A stretch of DNA of 64,000 nucleotides from AP-15 sp963790875 (GTDB lineage Bacteria; Pseudomonadota; Alphaproteobacteria; ATCC43930; CGMCC-115725), in the NCBI GenBank assembly GCA_963790875.1, contig CAWBQT010000001.1:550676-614675 (forward strand), given 5' to 3'. Position numbers and translations under genes: made by a program. Of the stretch, positions 55,876 to 64,000 are shown in pieces; the stretch's first letter is position 1, and the number at the start of each line of letters is the position of its first letter. Below the pieces are notes generated by a model. It did no database searches. It saw nothing but the letters and a program-made list of their open reading frames with translations, and was not told the origin of the DNA.

Positions 55876-57582
55876 TTATGGGCGTGACCCATGATCGTGG
55901 TCATGAACCGGCACGATCGGGAAATTATCGCCATCATTGAGGTATTCCGGAGCCGGAGGCTGGTTGTCGTCGCGGTCCTCGTCCGCGACGCATTTGAAGC
56001 TGCTGGCTTTTGCCGGATCGCCGGCCCCTCTATACCGCGGCAGTGCCGGATAGGGGCAGATGGGGCGCGTTGAGGTCGTCACCCCATTGATGATCTTGGA
56101 CGCCACGATCTGGTCCGGCGCAATGCCCTGCTCAACCCATTGCTGAAGCGGGCTCAACCCATCGAACGTGTCCGGTCCGGCCCCGCCGATGCAATGCCCT
56201 ACCCCTGGCAGGAGGAATAGCCGGGCGAATTCCTGCGTGCGATGCAGACCTTCCTTCCGCTTGCTCTCAGCATGGCCGCCCTCACGGACCTGACTGGTAA
56301 TCAATCGTTCGTAATAGGCGATAGTGTTCAACGTCGGAATTTGCGGATCGGCAAAGCCATGATACAGGAGCAACTTGCCGCCGTGTGACTTAAATTCTTC
56401 GAGATCTGCTGTGTTTGCGTTGAGCCTTGCAGCAAGCGCGTCGTCGAAAGTGTCCATGTCATGGTCGAAGTCGAACGTCAACCAGTCGAAATCGTTGCCG
56501 AAGACCCAGTACGGCGAGAAACTCGTGGTCGTCGCCAGCGTCGGCAGCACCGCAGGGTAGCCATTGTTGCTCTCACTTCCTCGCGTTCGTCCTGCATAGA
56601 TCCGCTTCCCCGTGCGCGGGTTGATCGGCCCTTCGTAGAACTTTCGCACCGCCCCAACCTGCGGCGCCGTGAGACAGATGGCCGCATCGGCCGGACCGCC
56701 CATGCACTGTAGCGCAGCCGGATCCCAATGGCAGTCGCGCGGGTCCGTGAGAAAACTGTCCGAGCGCAACCCGCCGTCTTTGCCTACGCATTGCTTGACA
56801 ACCGCCGCGGTAATTGCCGTCGCCTGCGCTGCGGTGATATTCACCGGGCTGCGATTGAATGCCTGGTAGTCCCAGATGTTGCCCGCGGCGTTGTGGGTAC
56901 CGTTCATGCCGGGGGCACCGGCAAGGATACCGTCGTAGTCGCCAGGGAATTGCAGGGCTTCGTGAATGCCTTGTTGCCCGCCGGTCGAGCACCCGAAGAA
57001 ATACGAGTAATTGGGGCGTTCCGCATAGAAGGCTTCGATGATCTGCTTTGACCGCACCGTCATCAGATAGGTCGATCGAGTAGCGAAGTCGATTTGCTTC
57101 TCGGGATGACCGGTCAGTACGCGGCCACCAAGTGGATCGGTCGCCGCCGGCGACGTGCCCATGTCGGTGTTGGCCACGGCATAGTTGAATGAGAGGAGAC
57201 CGGCCAAAAACCCATATTGGATAAGCCCCCCAATGCCGAGGTTGCCGGTCCCGAGAAATCTCCCGTTCCAGCCGGAATCCGGCATCCAGACTTCGATCTT
57301 GATGTCCGAGTCCGAGGTCGGGGTCAAAGTGGCAGCGATCCGGCAAAACGCGGGCAGATTGGCAAAAACCTCGCCATCTGGTGCGGTGTAGGTGCCGGCT
57401 GGAATCGACTGGGCGGCGGTGATCGTCGTGTGTGGCAGCGCCAAGCCAGCTAGGCTCGCGCATGTCGCGTCCGCGGCCGACGCAGCGCCTATGCCAAGGG
57501 GCGCGGCGAGCGACGCGACGAAGAACAGGTACGGGGCTAGGTAAAAGCGCGTCTTTGGTACGTGGGAATATTTGCGCTTCAT
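55876..57582 (-). CDS. Tannase/feruloyl esterase family protein, secreted
   Basis: A 568-residue esterase acting on phenolic esters such as tannins or feruloyl sugars. ATG 57580-57582 follows AGGGGGGAA and gives a signal peptide (YLFFVASLAAPLGIGAASAA, cut near residue 37). It shows YFFGCSTGGQQGIHEALQFP (serine nucleophile in GCSTGG, about residue 192), LLYHGFADPQIPTLNT (Asp, about 442) and LLPGVGHCIGGAGPD (His, about 490). The Cys next to the Ser and the Cys next to the His form the family's disulfide-linked CS-D-HC triad. The C-terminus is His/Asp-rich (VPVHDHDHGS). The preceding 72-codon extension comes from a cyclase pseudogene. Confidence 0.93.
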   Translation of the reverse strand: MKRKYSHVPKTRFYLAPYLFFVASLAAPLGIGAASAADATCASLAGLALPHTTITAAQSIPAGTYTAPDGEVFANLPAFCRIAATLTPTSDSDIKIEVWMPDSGWNGRFLGTGNLGIGGLIQYGFLAGLLSFNYAVANTDMGTSPAATDPLGGRVLTGHPEKQIDFATRSTYLMTVRSKQIIEAFYAERPNYSYFFGCSTGGQQGIHEALQFPGDYDGILAGAPGMNGTHNAAGNIWDYQAFNRSPVNITAAQATAITAAVVKQCVGKDGGLRSDSFLTDPRDCHWDPAALQCMGGPADAAICLTAPQVGAVRKFYEGPINPRTGKRIYAGRTRGSESNNGYPAVLPTLATTTSFSPYWVFGNDFDWLTFDFDHDMDTFDDALAARLNANTADLEEFKSHGGKLLLYHGFADPQIPTLNTIAYYERLITSQVREGGHAESKRKEGLHRTQEFARLFLLPGVGHCIGGAGPDTFDGLSPLQQWVEQGIAPDQIVASKIINGVTTSTRPICPYPALPRYRGAGDPAKASSFKCVADEDRDDNQPPAPEYLNDGDNFPIVPVHDHDHGSRP

Positions 57583-57599
57583 GAAGGTTCCCCCCTCTT

Positions 57600-58080
57600 C
57601 CCCATTGTCATCGTCCAGCATGCCGGCCTTGAGCAGCCCGGCGAAATAGGTAGCTTCGAAGATCTGCGGAACCCGGAACGCGAGGTCTAGCTTGCCGCGG
57701 GTGTCTACCTGAACGCGCGCCGAGACGTAAATGCCGCCCGGTCCTGCCAGGGCTCCCGAGCCGCGCTGCGACGACCGAGATGTCGCCCATGTTGACAACG
57801 ATTCGGTTTGTTCGCGGGGGGCCGGTGCGTTTCGCTCCGCAATGCCAGCAAGCGCAGCGCGTCGATGACGCTGCCGAACTCGACGAGGAAACCGTCGCCT
57901 GTGGTTTTGACCACCCTGCGGTTACGCGCGGGGATTTGGGAGCGATCAGGTCTGCTCGGAGCGCCTTGAGCCGATTGAGGGTTCCTTCCTCATCGGCGCC
58001 CATCCGGCGCGAGTAGCCAGCGATATCAGCGGCCAGGATCGCGGCCAGTGGCGGGTCGTAGTCCCCTGCAGCGTGGCGTT
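57600..58080 (-). pseudogene. Class III adenylate cyclase remnant
   Basis: Minus-strand fragments in several frames assemble in order: ILAADIAGYSRRMGADEEGT, LNRLKALRADLIAPK, RRVVKTTGDGFLVEFGSVID, GDISVVAARL, GGIYVSARVQVDTRGKLDLA, then IFEATYFAGLLKAGM. The first pieces are the cyclase catalytic domain (DxxGYS, TTGDGFLVEF). The last matches the C-terminus of the TPR protein at 58323-60161, at DNA level too. The middle TPR half is missing. It was a cyclase-TPR gene before deletion and frameshifts. Confidence 0.75.
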
Positions 58081-58322
58081 ACCGCAGCCGATGTTGTCTT
58101 CCGCCCGGGCTGTACCGCTCATGCCGGTAGGGCGATTGCGACGGCCAGCATCCCATTCTGAATCCAGCTTTTCATGTTCGTCTCTCCACCATCAGATTTA
58201 CCGAGAGGGGTATTGGACCCGTTGCGGGGATCGGCCGCTATGAGACGGCGGTAAAAACATCCTAAAATTTTCTGAAAAGTTGCTAAGGTCCTCCAAGGGG
58301 GGAGCTAACCGCAGGCGGTCTC

Positions 58323-60161
58323 ATGGACGTGCCCATCTCCGCCGACTTTTTCCAATTTGAAGATTACCGGTTCGACCGGGGCGGGGGCGTCTTGTTCCAG
58401 CGGGTCGAAGGCGGCGCTCTTGTCCCAGCGGCTATCGGCCCCCGGGCCGTCGCCGTGCTCGATGTCCTCCTCGCACGCCATGGCGATTTGGTCTCGAAGG
58501 AAGAGATCATGCGGGCCGTCTGGCCGGGAACGGTGGTCGAAGAAAACAATTTGACGGTTCAGATCTCGGCGCTCCGCCGCGTCCTCGACCGAGCGCGATC
58601 CGAGGGTAGCTGCATTCAGACGGTGCCCCGGCGGGGCTATCGTTTTACGGTGCCGGTGACGCGGGTAGCGGCAGAGATACAACCCGGTGCCGACGCTAGC
58701 GCGGAGAGCCCTTACGACACCGTGTCGGAGCGCGCATTGCCGGCGCAGCCATCGCGCCGTGGCCGACCGCTCATCGGCATAGGGGTCGGGCTCATATTTG
58801 TCGTTGTGGGTGCTTCGTGGTGGGTCGGGCCGGCACGCTTTTCCTTCCGAGCCGTGAAGCCGGTTGACCACGTCGCGACAACCACTCCTGTAGCCACCGC
58901 AATAGTGCCGCCGCTTGTCGCGCCGCGACTGTCGATCGTCGTGTTGCCGTTCACCAATCTCAGCCGCGACCGAGACCAGCAATATTTTGCCGACGGCGTC
59001 ACCGAGGATCTGACGACCGATCTGTCGCACTTCCCGCACATGTTCGTCATCTCGCGTGATACCGCGTTCACCTACAGGGACAAGCCGGTCAATGCAAAAC
59101 AGATCGGCCGGGAGTTGGGCGTGCGCTACCTGCTCGAAGGGAGCGTGCAGCGATCGAGCGACACGGTTCGGGTCAACGCGCAGCTAATCGATGCCGAGAC
59201 CGACACGCATCTCTGGGCGGAGCGGTTCGATCATGACTTGGGCGATCTCTTGGCCCTGCAAAACGAGATTACGGGACGGATCGCAAATACTCTCAATATC
59301 GAACTGGCAGGTTTGAGCGGCGCGGAGGCCGCGCGGCACACGGATCACCCCGAGGCGCTGGACTATGTCTTCAGGGCGCGCGCCGCTTCGTATCGGCCGC
59401 ATTCAGTCGAGAGCGATACTGAAGCGATCACGCTCCTCGAGCACGCGCTGGCGCTCGATCCGCAGTCGGTCGAGGCGCAGAGCACGCTGGCAGCCTTGCT
59501 TGTGTCCCGGGTGCTTGACGAGATGAGCGACAGCGACTCCGAATCGAACGACATCGCCCGCGCGGAACATCTGATCCGGCAAGCCTTGGCGGCATCACCC
59601 GACAACACGGTCGCACACTACGCGAAGGGTCTGTTGCTGCGGGAGCGGGGCCGGCCCGACGAGGCCGTTTTCGAATTCGAGACCGTGCTCGCATCCAATC
59701 CGAACTCGGTGGGAACATTGCATAATCTGGGCTGGTGCAAGTGGATGACCGGCGCGATCGATGAGGTCATCCCGCTGGCCCTGCAAGCCGTCCGCCTCAG
59801 TCCGCGCGATCCGTCGATTGCCTTCTTTTATGCGCGCATCGGTGTTGTTCATTTGCTGCAGTCGCGCACCGGTGACGCCATCTTCTGGCTCGAAAAGTCG
59901 CGCGCCGCCAATTCGAGGTTTGGCTTGTCGCACGCGTTCCTCGCGGCCGCCTACGCCCTCGAAGGCGAGCGCGAACGCGCTGCCGCCGAGCTCACCGAAG
60001 CTCGGCTGTTCGGCCGTGGCGATCGCTATGCGAGCCTCGCTCGTGTGAAGGCCGCGGGGTTCAGCGGATCTCGTAATTATTGGGGCGTGCCGAAGGTCCG
60101 CGCCCTGTTCGAAGCCACCTATTTCGCCGGCCTGCTCAAGGCCGGGATGCCGGAAAAGTGA
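58323..60161 (+). CDS. Winged-helix (OmpR/CadC type) protein with membrane segment and TPRs
   Basis: A 612-residue protein. Residues 10-110 are an OmpR-type winged helix (RAVAVLDVLLARHGDLVSKE, VWPGTVVEENNLTVQISALR, IQTVPRRGYRFTVPV). One membrane helix lies at about 148-170 (GIGVGLIFVVVGASWW). A FADGVTEDLTTDLSHFPHMF domain (about 222-300) follows, then TPRs to the end (AHYAKGLLLRERGRPDEAVF, GTLHNLGWCKWMTGAIDEVI). The layout is CadC-like: DNA binding in the cytoplasm, a TPR sensor outside or at the membrane. It is divergent from the broken cyclase and tannase and is a candidate regulator of them. Confidence 0.9.
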   Translation: MDVPISADFFQFEDYRFDRGGGVLFQRVEGGALVPAAIGPRAVAVLDVLLARHGDLVSKEEIMRAVWPGTVVEENNLTVQISALRRVLDRARSEGSCIQTVPRRGYRFTVPVTRVAAEIQPGADASAESPYDTVSERALPAQPSRRGRPLIGIGVGLIFVVVGASWWVGPARFSFRAVKPVDHVATTTPVATAIVPPLVAPRLSIVVLPFTNLSRDRDQQYFADGVTEDLTTDLSHFPHMFVISRDTAFTYRDKPVNAKQIGRELGVRYLLEGSVQRSSDTVRVNAQLIDAETDTHLWAERFDHDLGDLLALQNEITGRIANTLNIELAGLSGAEAARHTDHPEALDYVFRARAASYRPHSVESDTEAITLLEHALALDPQSVEAQSTLAALLVSRVLDEMSDSDSESNDIARAEHLIRQALAASPDNTVAHYAKGLLLRERGRPDEAVFEFETVLASNPNSVGTLHNLGWCKWMTGAIDEVIPLALQAVRLSPRDPSIAFFYARIGVVHLLQSRTGDAIFWLEKSRAANSRFGLSHAFLAAAYALEGERERAAAELTEARLFGRGDRYASLARVKAAGFSGSRNYWGVPKVRALFEATYFAGLLKAGMPEK

Positions 60162-60414
60162 TCACAATCCGCCAGCCTGCCTTTGCCTAGCAGGCTTCGC
60201 AGAGCTGGCAGCCCGATAACTGGCGGCGGAGAACCCGGCGCCGGTAACGACAGCGTCGAAATCCGGACTCGCACTGACCTTGTGCTCCGCCTGGAGGCGC
60301 GGCGATACGCTGCTAAACGGTCCCGGCCACCACGGCCCAATCGATCCCACTGCAGGCCCTTAATTTTCGCTAAGAACTGCCGCAAAATGCTGAAATCGTA
60401 GCTTCAACGGGCGA

Positions 60415-60690
60415 ATGCAGGCTCGTGGTATCTTGGGATCTGGTGGCTCGCCGTTCACCGATGGCGGACTTCCTGGCCCCAGGGCGGCAGTTGTCGACGG
60501 CAACGACAATGTTTGGTTTTCCAAATTCGCAGGCGGAGAAATCCCCACCGTGAAACCCCGCGGTGTCCGCACCGGGAACTGCCCGCGGCATGAAGACCGG
60601 CGACCAGATCTCGCCGCCCGGCGGGATCGTCAGCGCGAGGACGGCGAACGGCCGGAATCGGCGCAACTGGCTCGCCGGGTTCTGACCGCC
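60415..60690 (+). pseudogene. NHL/streptogramin-lyase-like repeat protein remnant
   Basis: The frame gives GPRAAVVDGNDNVWFSKFAG, the beta-propeller blade motif (DGxxNVWF). A second frame then carries MKTGDQISPPGGIVSARTAN and ends RNRRNWLAGF before a TGA. Only the last part of a propeller protein seems to remain. Weak but recognisable. Confidence 0.4.
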
Positions 60691-61252
60691 AAAGGTCGGC
60701 TTTCCATCACAGAGAAAATCGAAACTGAGACGTTGCCCCTAGCTCGCGGGCTCGCGGGCGTAGGGCCGTTGAATGATTCACATACTTAAAACGGTGCTGG
60801 AAGAGATATGGCACACCACACGGCCCGGTGCTCGCCTCGGTGGGTCCACAGGCACCTCCCCGCCGTCCGCTCCGTTTGCGTGTCGATACGCGGCACGCGA
60901 ATGGCGGGGCCCCTCCTATGGACTACCGGGACGACCACCTCCGCAGAAGCGGAAATTCAGACAGGCTTGCTTGTCCAGATAAGCAGCAATCAAATATTTA
61001 CCTCATGCTGAGGTTCCGCCGCAGGCGGGGTCTCGAAGCACGCACAACGGTTAGGCAACGCTCTTCTGCGGACAGTCAATTTTCTGACCGCTTCTTTCGA
61101 CGGCATGCGAAGGGGTGGGGGTTATCGGAGGAAACCTCAGATTGCGGTTTCGGAGGCTGAGGTGATCTCTCCACCGACCCGCGTCGTTTGACGATCGCCA
61201 CAGCAGCCGCTCGGTCTCGACTTCCGATCCGGCCGGTCCTAGCATCGTCGCC
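60691..61252. other. Upstream region of the nitrile hydratase operon
   Basis: About 560 bases with no supported gene. It should hold the nitrile hydratase promoter. The 18 bases before the alpha ATG are identical to those before copy 1, so the ribosome site (AGCGAGGAG) is part of the duplicated block. Confidence 0.4.
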
Positions 61253-61682
61253 GAGCGAGGAGTCGAAACGATGCCCGATGACCACCCACACTCTGACGAC
61301 CATCCGCGGGGATCGGAGTTGTCCGAGATGGAGGTGCGGGTGCGGGCGCTCGAAACGATCCTGACCGAAAAGGGCTATGTCGATCCGGCGGCGCTCGACC
61401 GGATCGTCGAAGCCTTCGAAACCAGGATCGGCCCGCGCAACGGCGCCCGCCTCGTCGCGCGTGCCTGGACCGATGCCGATTTCAAACGCCGGCTGCTGGC
61501 CGACGCGACGGCGGCGGCGAATTCATTGGGCCATGCGAGCCGCGTCGGCAGCCATCTGATCGCCGTCGAGAATACCCCCCAGATCCACAACCTTGTCGTC
61601 TGCACCCTGTGCTCATGCTACCCATGGGAGGTTCTGGGGCTGCCGCCGGTCTGGTACAAATCCGCTCCCTACCGCTCGCGCG
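61253..61682 (+). repeat. 430-bp direct repeat, copy 2 (nitrile hydratase alpha 5' part)
   Basis: The parent-like copy of the block at 51639-52068, in the same orientation. The distance between copy starts is 9614 bases. Confidence 0.9.
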
Positions 61683-61909
61683 CGGTGATCGACCCGAGGG
61701 GTGTCCTCGCCGATTTTGGGGTCACCCTGCCGCCCGAAACGGCGGTCCGCATCTGGGATTCGACGGCCGAGACGCGGTTCATCGTCGTGCCGATGCGCCC
61801 TGCCGGCACCGAAGAGTGGAGCGAGGCGCGTCTTGCCGAACTCGTCACTCGCGACAGCATGATCGGCACCGGCCTCGCGAAGGCGCCGGACCTGGTCGCC
61901 GCGGCATGA
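61271..61909 (+). CDS. nthA: Nitrile hydratase subunit alpha (cobalt type)
   Basis: Catalytic metal subunit that hydrates nitriles to amides. 212 residues. The claw motif VCTLCSCYPWEVLGLPPVWY (about residues 114-133) supplies three Cys and backbone ligands. Thr in CTLCSC, rather than Ser, points to cobalt. Other signatures are ARLVARAWTDADFKRRLLAD and GVTLPPETAVRIWDSTAETR. The start is fixed by GAGGAG upstream and by the duplicate. Its stop overlaps the beta ATG (ATGA). Intact. Confidence 0.95.
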   Translation: MPDDHPHSDDHPRGSELSEMEVRVRALETILTEKGYVDPAALDRIVEAFETRIGPRNGARLVARAWTDADFKRRLLADATAAANSLGHASRVGSHLIAVENTPQIHNLVVCTLCSCYPWEVLGLPPVWYKSAPYRSRAVIDPRGVLADFGVTLPPETAVRIWDSTAETRFIVVPMRPAGTEEWSEARLAELVTRDSMIGTGLAKAPDLVAAA

Positions 61910-62566
61910 CGAACTCGATCCACGACATGGGCGGCATGCACGGTTTCGGCCGCGGTCGAGCCCGAACCCGCCGAGCCGCCGTTCCATGCGCGCTGGGAGG
62001 GCCGCGTCTTCGCGCTACAGCGCGCGCTGAGCCGCACCGGGCTGTGGACGATCGACGCCGGCCGCGCCTCGCTCGAAGCCCTGCCGCCGCTCGACTATCT
62101 TGGCTCGTCCTACTACCGGCGCTGGTTTCTCGGCCTGGAGAACCGGCTCGTCGGGCAGGGGCTCGTCGGTGCGGACGAAATCGCCGCCGGCCATTCGCTG
62201 CGCGCCGGCGCCAAGCTGCCGCGCACCCTTGCTGCCGCCGATGTCGAGAACAGCTTGACCCGCGGCGATTTTGCCCGACCGACCAATCAGCCGGCACGGT
62301 TCACCGCCGGCGATCGGGTGCGGACGAAGAACATCAACCCGGTGACCCATACCCGCCTGCCGCGCTACGCCCGCGGCAAGACCGGCATCGTCGAGGCGGT
62401 TCGCGGCTGTCACGTCTTTCCGGATACGGCGGCGCTCGGCGCCGGCGACAACCCGCAATGGCTCTATGCGGTCGTGTTCTCGGCCCGCGAATTATGGGGG
62501 GAGGACGCCGACCCCGCGGTCAAGGTCTCGATCGAGGCGTTCGAACCTTATCTCGATCCGGCATGA
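61906..62566 (+). pseudogene. nthB: Nitrile hydratase subunit beta with a +1 frameshift
   Basis: ATG 61906-61908 opens MTNSIHDMGGMHGFGR, the conserved N-terminus (MGG...GFG). One extra G near 61951 shifts the frame. The continuation VEPEPAEPPFHARWEGRVFA lies in the next frame and runs, without further breaks, through YRRWFLGLENRLVG and HTRLPRYARGKTGIVEAVRG (the C-terminal barrel motif). It ends SIEAFEPYLDPA at 62566. All other features are intact, including overlap with the next gene, so a single-base assembly error is possible. If real, no functional nitrile hydratase is made. Confidence 0.88.
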
Positions 62567-62952
62567 GTGCGGCCGACCGCGCCACCGAATGGGTGCCGAG
62601 CATCCCGCGCGACGCCGACGGGCCGGTGTTTCGCGCGCCGTGGGAGGCGCAGGCCTTTGCCCTGGCAGTAGCGTTGCACGAGCGCGGCCTGTTCAGCTGG
62701 CCGGAATGGGCCGCGACCCTCGCCGACGAAATCGAGCGCGCCCAGGCGGCCGGCGACCCGGATTTGGGCGACACTTATTACCGTCACTGGCTCGCCGCCC
62801 TCGAACGCATCGCCGCCGAGAAGAGCGCGGCCGAACCCGCGGCCCTCGCCCGCTGTCGCGCCGCCTGGCGCCATGCCGCGGCGCGCACGCCGCACGGCAC
62901 GCCGATCGCGCTGACTGAAGCAGACTTTTCGCCAGCGGCGCGCCAAGCTTGA
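62563..62952 (+). CDS. Nitrile hydratase accessory protein (activator)
   Basis: A 129-residue protein resembling the N-terminal part of the beta subunit: PVFRAPWEAQAFALAVALHE, LFSWPEWAATLADEIERAQA, YYRHWLAALERIAAEKSAAE. These chaperones carry cobalt into the alpha subunit by swapping alpha subunits with the holoenzyme. Its ATG overlaps the beta stop by four bases. The order alpha-beta-activator is typical for cobalt enzymes. Confidence 0.92.
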   Translation: MSAADRATEWVPSIPRDADGPVFRAPWEAQAFALAVALHERGLFSWPEWAATLADEIERAQAAGDPDLGDTYYRHWLAALERIAAEKSAAEPAALARCRAAWRHAAARTPHGTPIALTEADFSPAARQA

Positions 62953-63115
62953 GCGTGAGCGCGCCCCACGCAATTCTTCGTGTTTGGTAGGTAAGTTATG
63001 GAACATTGCCGCCGCGATTGGCGAGCCCTCCCCCTCGATGGGCGATCATTCCCCACAAGCGGCTCTGGACCCAGCGCATCGCGCTGTGCTCGAAGTGCGT
63101 TCCAGTCCTTTTTTC

Positions 63116-63176
63116 GTCATCCCGGCGAAAGCCGGGATCCATTTCTGCCATGGGTACCGGCTTTCGCCGGTATGAC
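63116..63176. repeat. Palindromic repeat, GTCATCCCGGCGAAAGCCGG type
   Basis: The left half GTCATCCCGGCGAAAGCCGG (63116-63135) and the right half CCGGCTTTCGCCGGTATGAC (63157-63176) are inverted, with CCATTTCTGCCATGG between. This is a common dispersed alphaproteobacterial repeat; a shorter relative lies at 15342-15393. Confidence 0.75.
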
Positions 63177-63240
63177 GAAGCAAGGGGAGCCCTTCTCAGG
63201 GGTCACACTGACCGTCCTATGCAGATTTATGCGTAAAGAA

Positions 63241-63655
63241 TCAGCTCGATGGGGGAGCCCACCAATGATCAAGCGAAAAATGCGGGACGGTAACCCCGCA
63301 GAGGGGCGGGCGCTGAAGGTCCAGACCGGGTCGATGCCTGACCGGTCTTTGGGCCGGCAAGGCCGTGAGGAAGCAACCGTTACGAGCCTTGGGAAACGTG
63401 ACGTAACGATTGCCAATAGGAGCCGCGAGATCCCCGCGCCAGGCTGCGGCAGCGCAGTGTCTCGGAGCGATCGTCCCGCGCCGGGAGGATAGCACCGTGC
63501 TCGCTCTGTCAAGGACGCTGCGCGCCGGCTTTGCCGGTGCCGCCGCTGCGCCGGCGGCATCCTTGACTGCCGCTGCGCGCGGTGCTCTGCCGGTCGGCGG
63601 GTCGGGACGAAGGGATGGTGCCGTTCGATCGAACAAAGGGATGCCAGCGGGAGGC
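63241..63655 (-). ncRNA. Candidate IS110-type bridge RNA region
   Basis: About 415 bases of structured, non-coding DNA directly 3' of the IS110-family recombinase gene on its strand. It contains several short inverted pairs (for example GCGGGACGGTAACCCCGC near 63283, GACCGGTCTTTGGGCCGG near 63341, and the GCCGCCGCTGCGCCGGCGGC hairpin near 63540). IS1111-group elements carry their bridge RNA in the non-coding end downstream of the recombinase, so position and structure fit. No sequence-specific RNA signature can be confirmed by eye. Confidence 0.3.
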
Positions 63656-64000
63656 TCATGCGGCGGCAGCCTGCGGCGGCTTGTAGTCGGGGTCGAACAG
63701 GGTTTGCCGTTCGAGCAGGGTGCAAGCCACCGACAGCAGGCGGTCGGCGACCGTGCGCAGGGCGCGGCCGTGGCTATGGCCACGAGCGCGCAGCGCGGCA
63801 TAGCGATCGCGGCTCGGCGCGTCGTGCTGGGTAGCCACGCGCGCCCAATGATAGAGCGCATTATCCAGCCGCTTGTTGCAGGCGTAGCGGCGCACCACGA
63901 TGCAGCTCTTACCGCTGCGTCGGGTCACCGGCGCCACCCCGGACAGCAGGCGCAAGGCATGGTAATCTCGTCGCTGCAGAGGCTGCCAGGCCTCGGCGAG
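63656..64000 (-). CDS. IS110 family recombinase, C-terminal part (start beyond window)
   Basis: The frame open through base 64000 ends at the TGA 63656-63658. It shows RLLSGVAPVTRRSGKSCIVV (the G-x-x-P-x-x-x-x-S-G motif of the Tnp_20 domain), RYACNKRLDNALYHWARVAT, RDRYAALRARGHSHGRALRT and ADRLLSVACTLLERQTLFDP. The Tnp_20 domain supplies the catalytic serine in this DEDD/serine recombinase family; it lies within SGxA. The N-terminal RuvC-like domain is outside the window. It ends the accessory stretch on the right. Confidence 0.92.
   Translation of the reverse strand, partial: LAEAWQPLQRRDYHALRLLSGVAPVTRRSGKSCIVVRRYACNKRLDNALYHWARVATQHDAPSRDRYAALRARGHSHGRALRTVADRLLSVACTLLERQTLFDPDYKPPQAAAA

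Noticed and set aside
57583..57798. 72-residue extension of the tannase
   Set aside because: It encodes cyclase-TPR remnant sequence. The signal peptide and ribosome site place the start at 57582.
61609..62952. 447-codon frame covering alpha, beta and activator genes
   Set aside because: A chance fusion of frames. Only its last 129 codons (the activator from 62563) are real.

Overview
The window is GC-rich DNA, about 65 to 70 percent by eye. Gene content suggests a soil or aquatic alphaproteobacterium, possibly near Reyranella, Rhodospirillales or Hyphomicrobiales. The clues are an S41 protease beside an amidase, the folE/apaG neighbourhood, CoA-dependent carboxylic acid metabolism and many luciferase-like monooxygenases (LLM). 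The order cannot be fixed by eye. No rRNA, tRNA or CRISPR array was found. Many genes differ from an intact reading frame by one or two single-base indels. Either this DNA is decaying or the assembly has residual indel errors.

Layout. (1) 0-5.2 kb: a cell-wall amidase and C-terminal processing protease, a small helix-turn-helix protein, then an AcuI-type reductase coupled to a thiolase. (2) 5.3-30.2 kb: a catabolic and housekeeping stretch. It holds seven LLM oxidoreductases, a MetE-like protein, a LysR regulator, an amidohydrolase, two crotonases, an NDP-forming acyl-CoA synthetase-like protein, a CoA transferase, a dienelactone hydrolase, folE, apaG, a GT2-GtrA glycosyltransferase and a VapBC-type module. 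Also here are a GxxExxY pseudogene inside near-perfect terminal inverted repeats, a broken TPR/sulfotransferase-type gene joined to a membrane glycosyltransferase tail, and a frameshifted Gfo/Idh gene. (3) 30.2-38.4 kb: an accessory island with a truncated integrase, two different IS91-family elements, a RelB/YafQ pair between them, a DUF4393 (Abi-alpha) fragment and a second PIN-domain module whose toxin is broken. (4) 38.8-49.9 kb: a secreted DUF1254 protein, an HpcH/HpaI aldolase, an eighth and a ninth LLM enzyme, GlnRS, and a beta-hydroxyacid dehydrogenase overlapping a Rieske dioxygenase alpha subunit. (5) 49.9-64 kb: a gene graveyard (cupin and MNT nucleotidyltransferase remnants), a GlcG-like protein, and a dead copy of the start of nitrile hydratase alpha. 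Then come a large SAM-cyclase-ATPase-TPR protein, a tannase-family esterase, a winged-helix TPR protein, and the full nitrile hydratase alpha-beta-activator operon, whose beta gene has a +1 frameshift. The window ends in the C-terminal part of an IS110-family recombinase with a long structured-looking non-coding flank.

How the genes work together. The LLM enzymes, Rieske oxygenase, nitrile hydratase, aldolase, hydrolases, thiolase, crotonases, CoA transferase and synthetase-like protein fit an organism that opens and degrades diverse organic compounds to CoA thioesters. They lie mostly as single genes or pairs rather than one long operon. The best leads for something undescribed are the repeat-bounded GxxExxY cassette, the IS110 non-coding flank (a bridge RNA candidate), the 430-bp nitrile hydratase direct repeat enclosing the signalling and tannase segment, and the dense set of related LLM paralogues.
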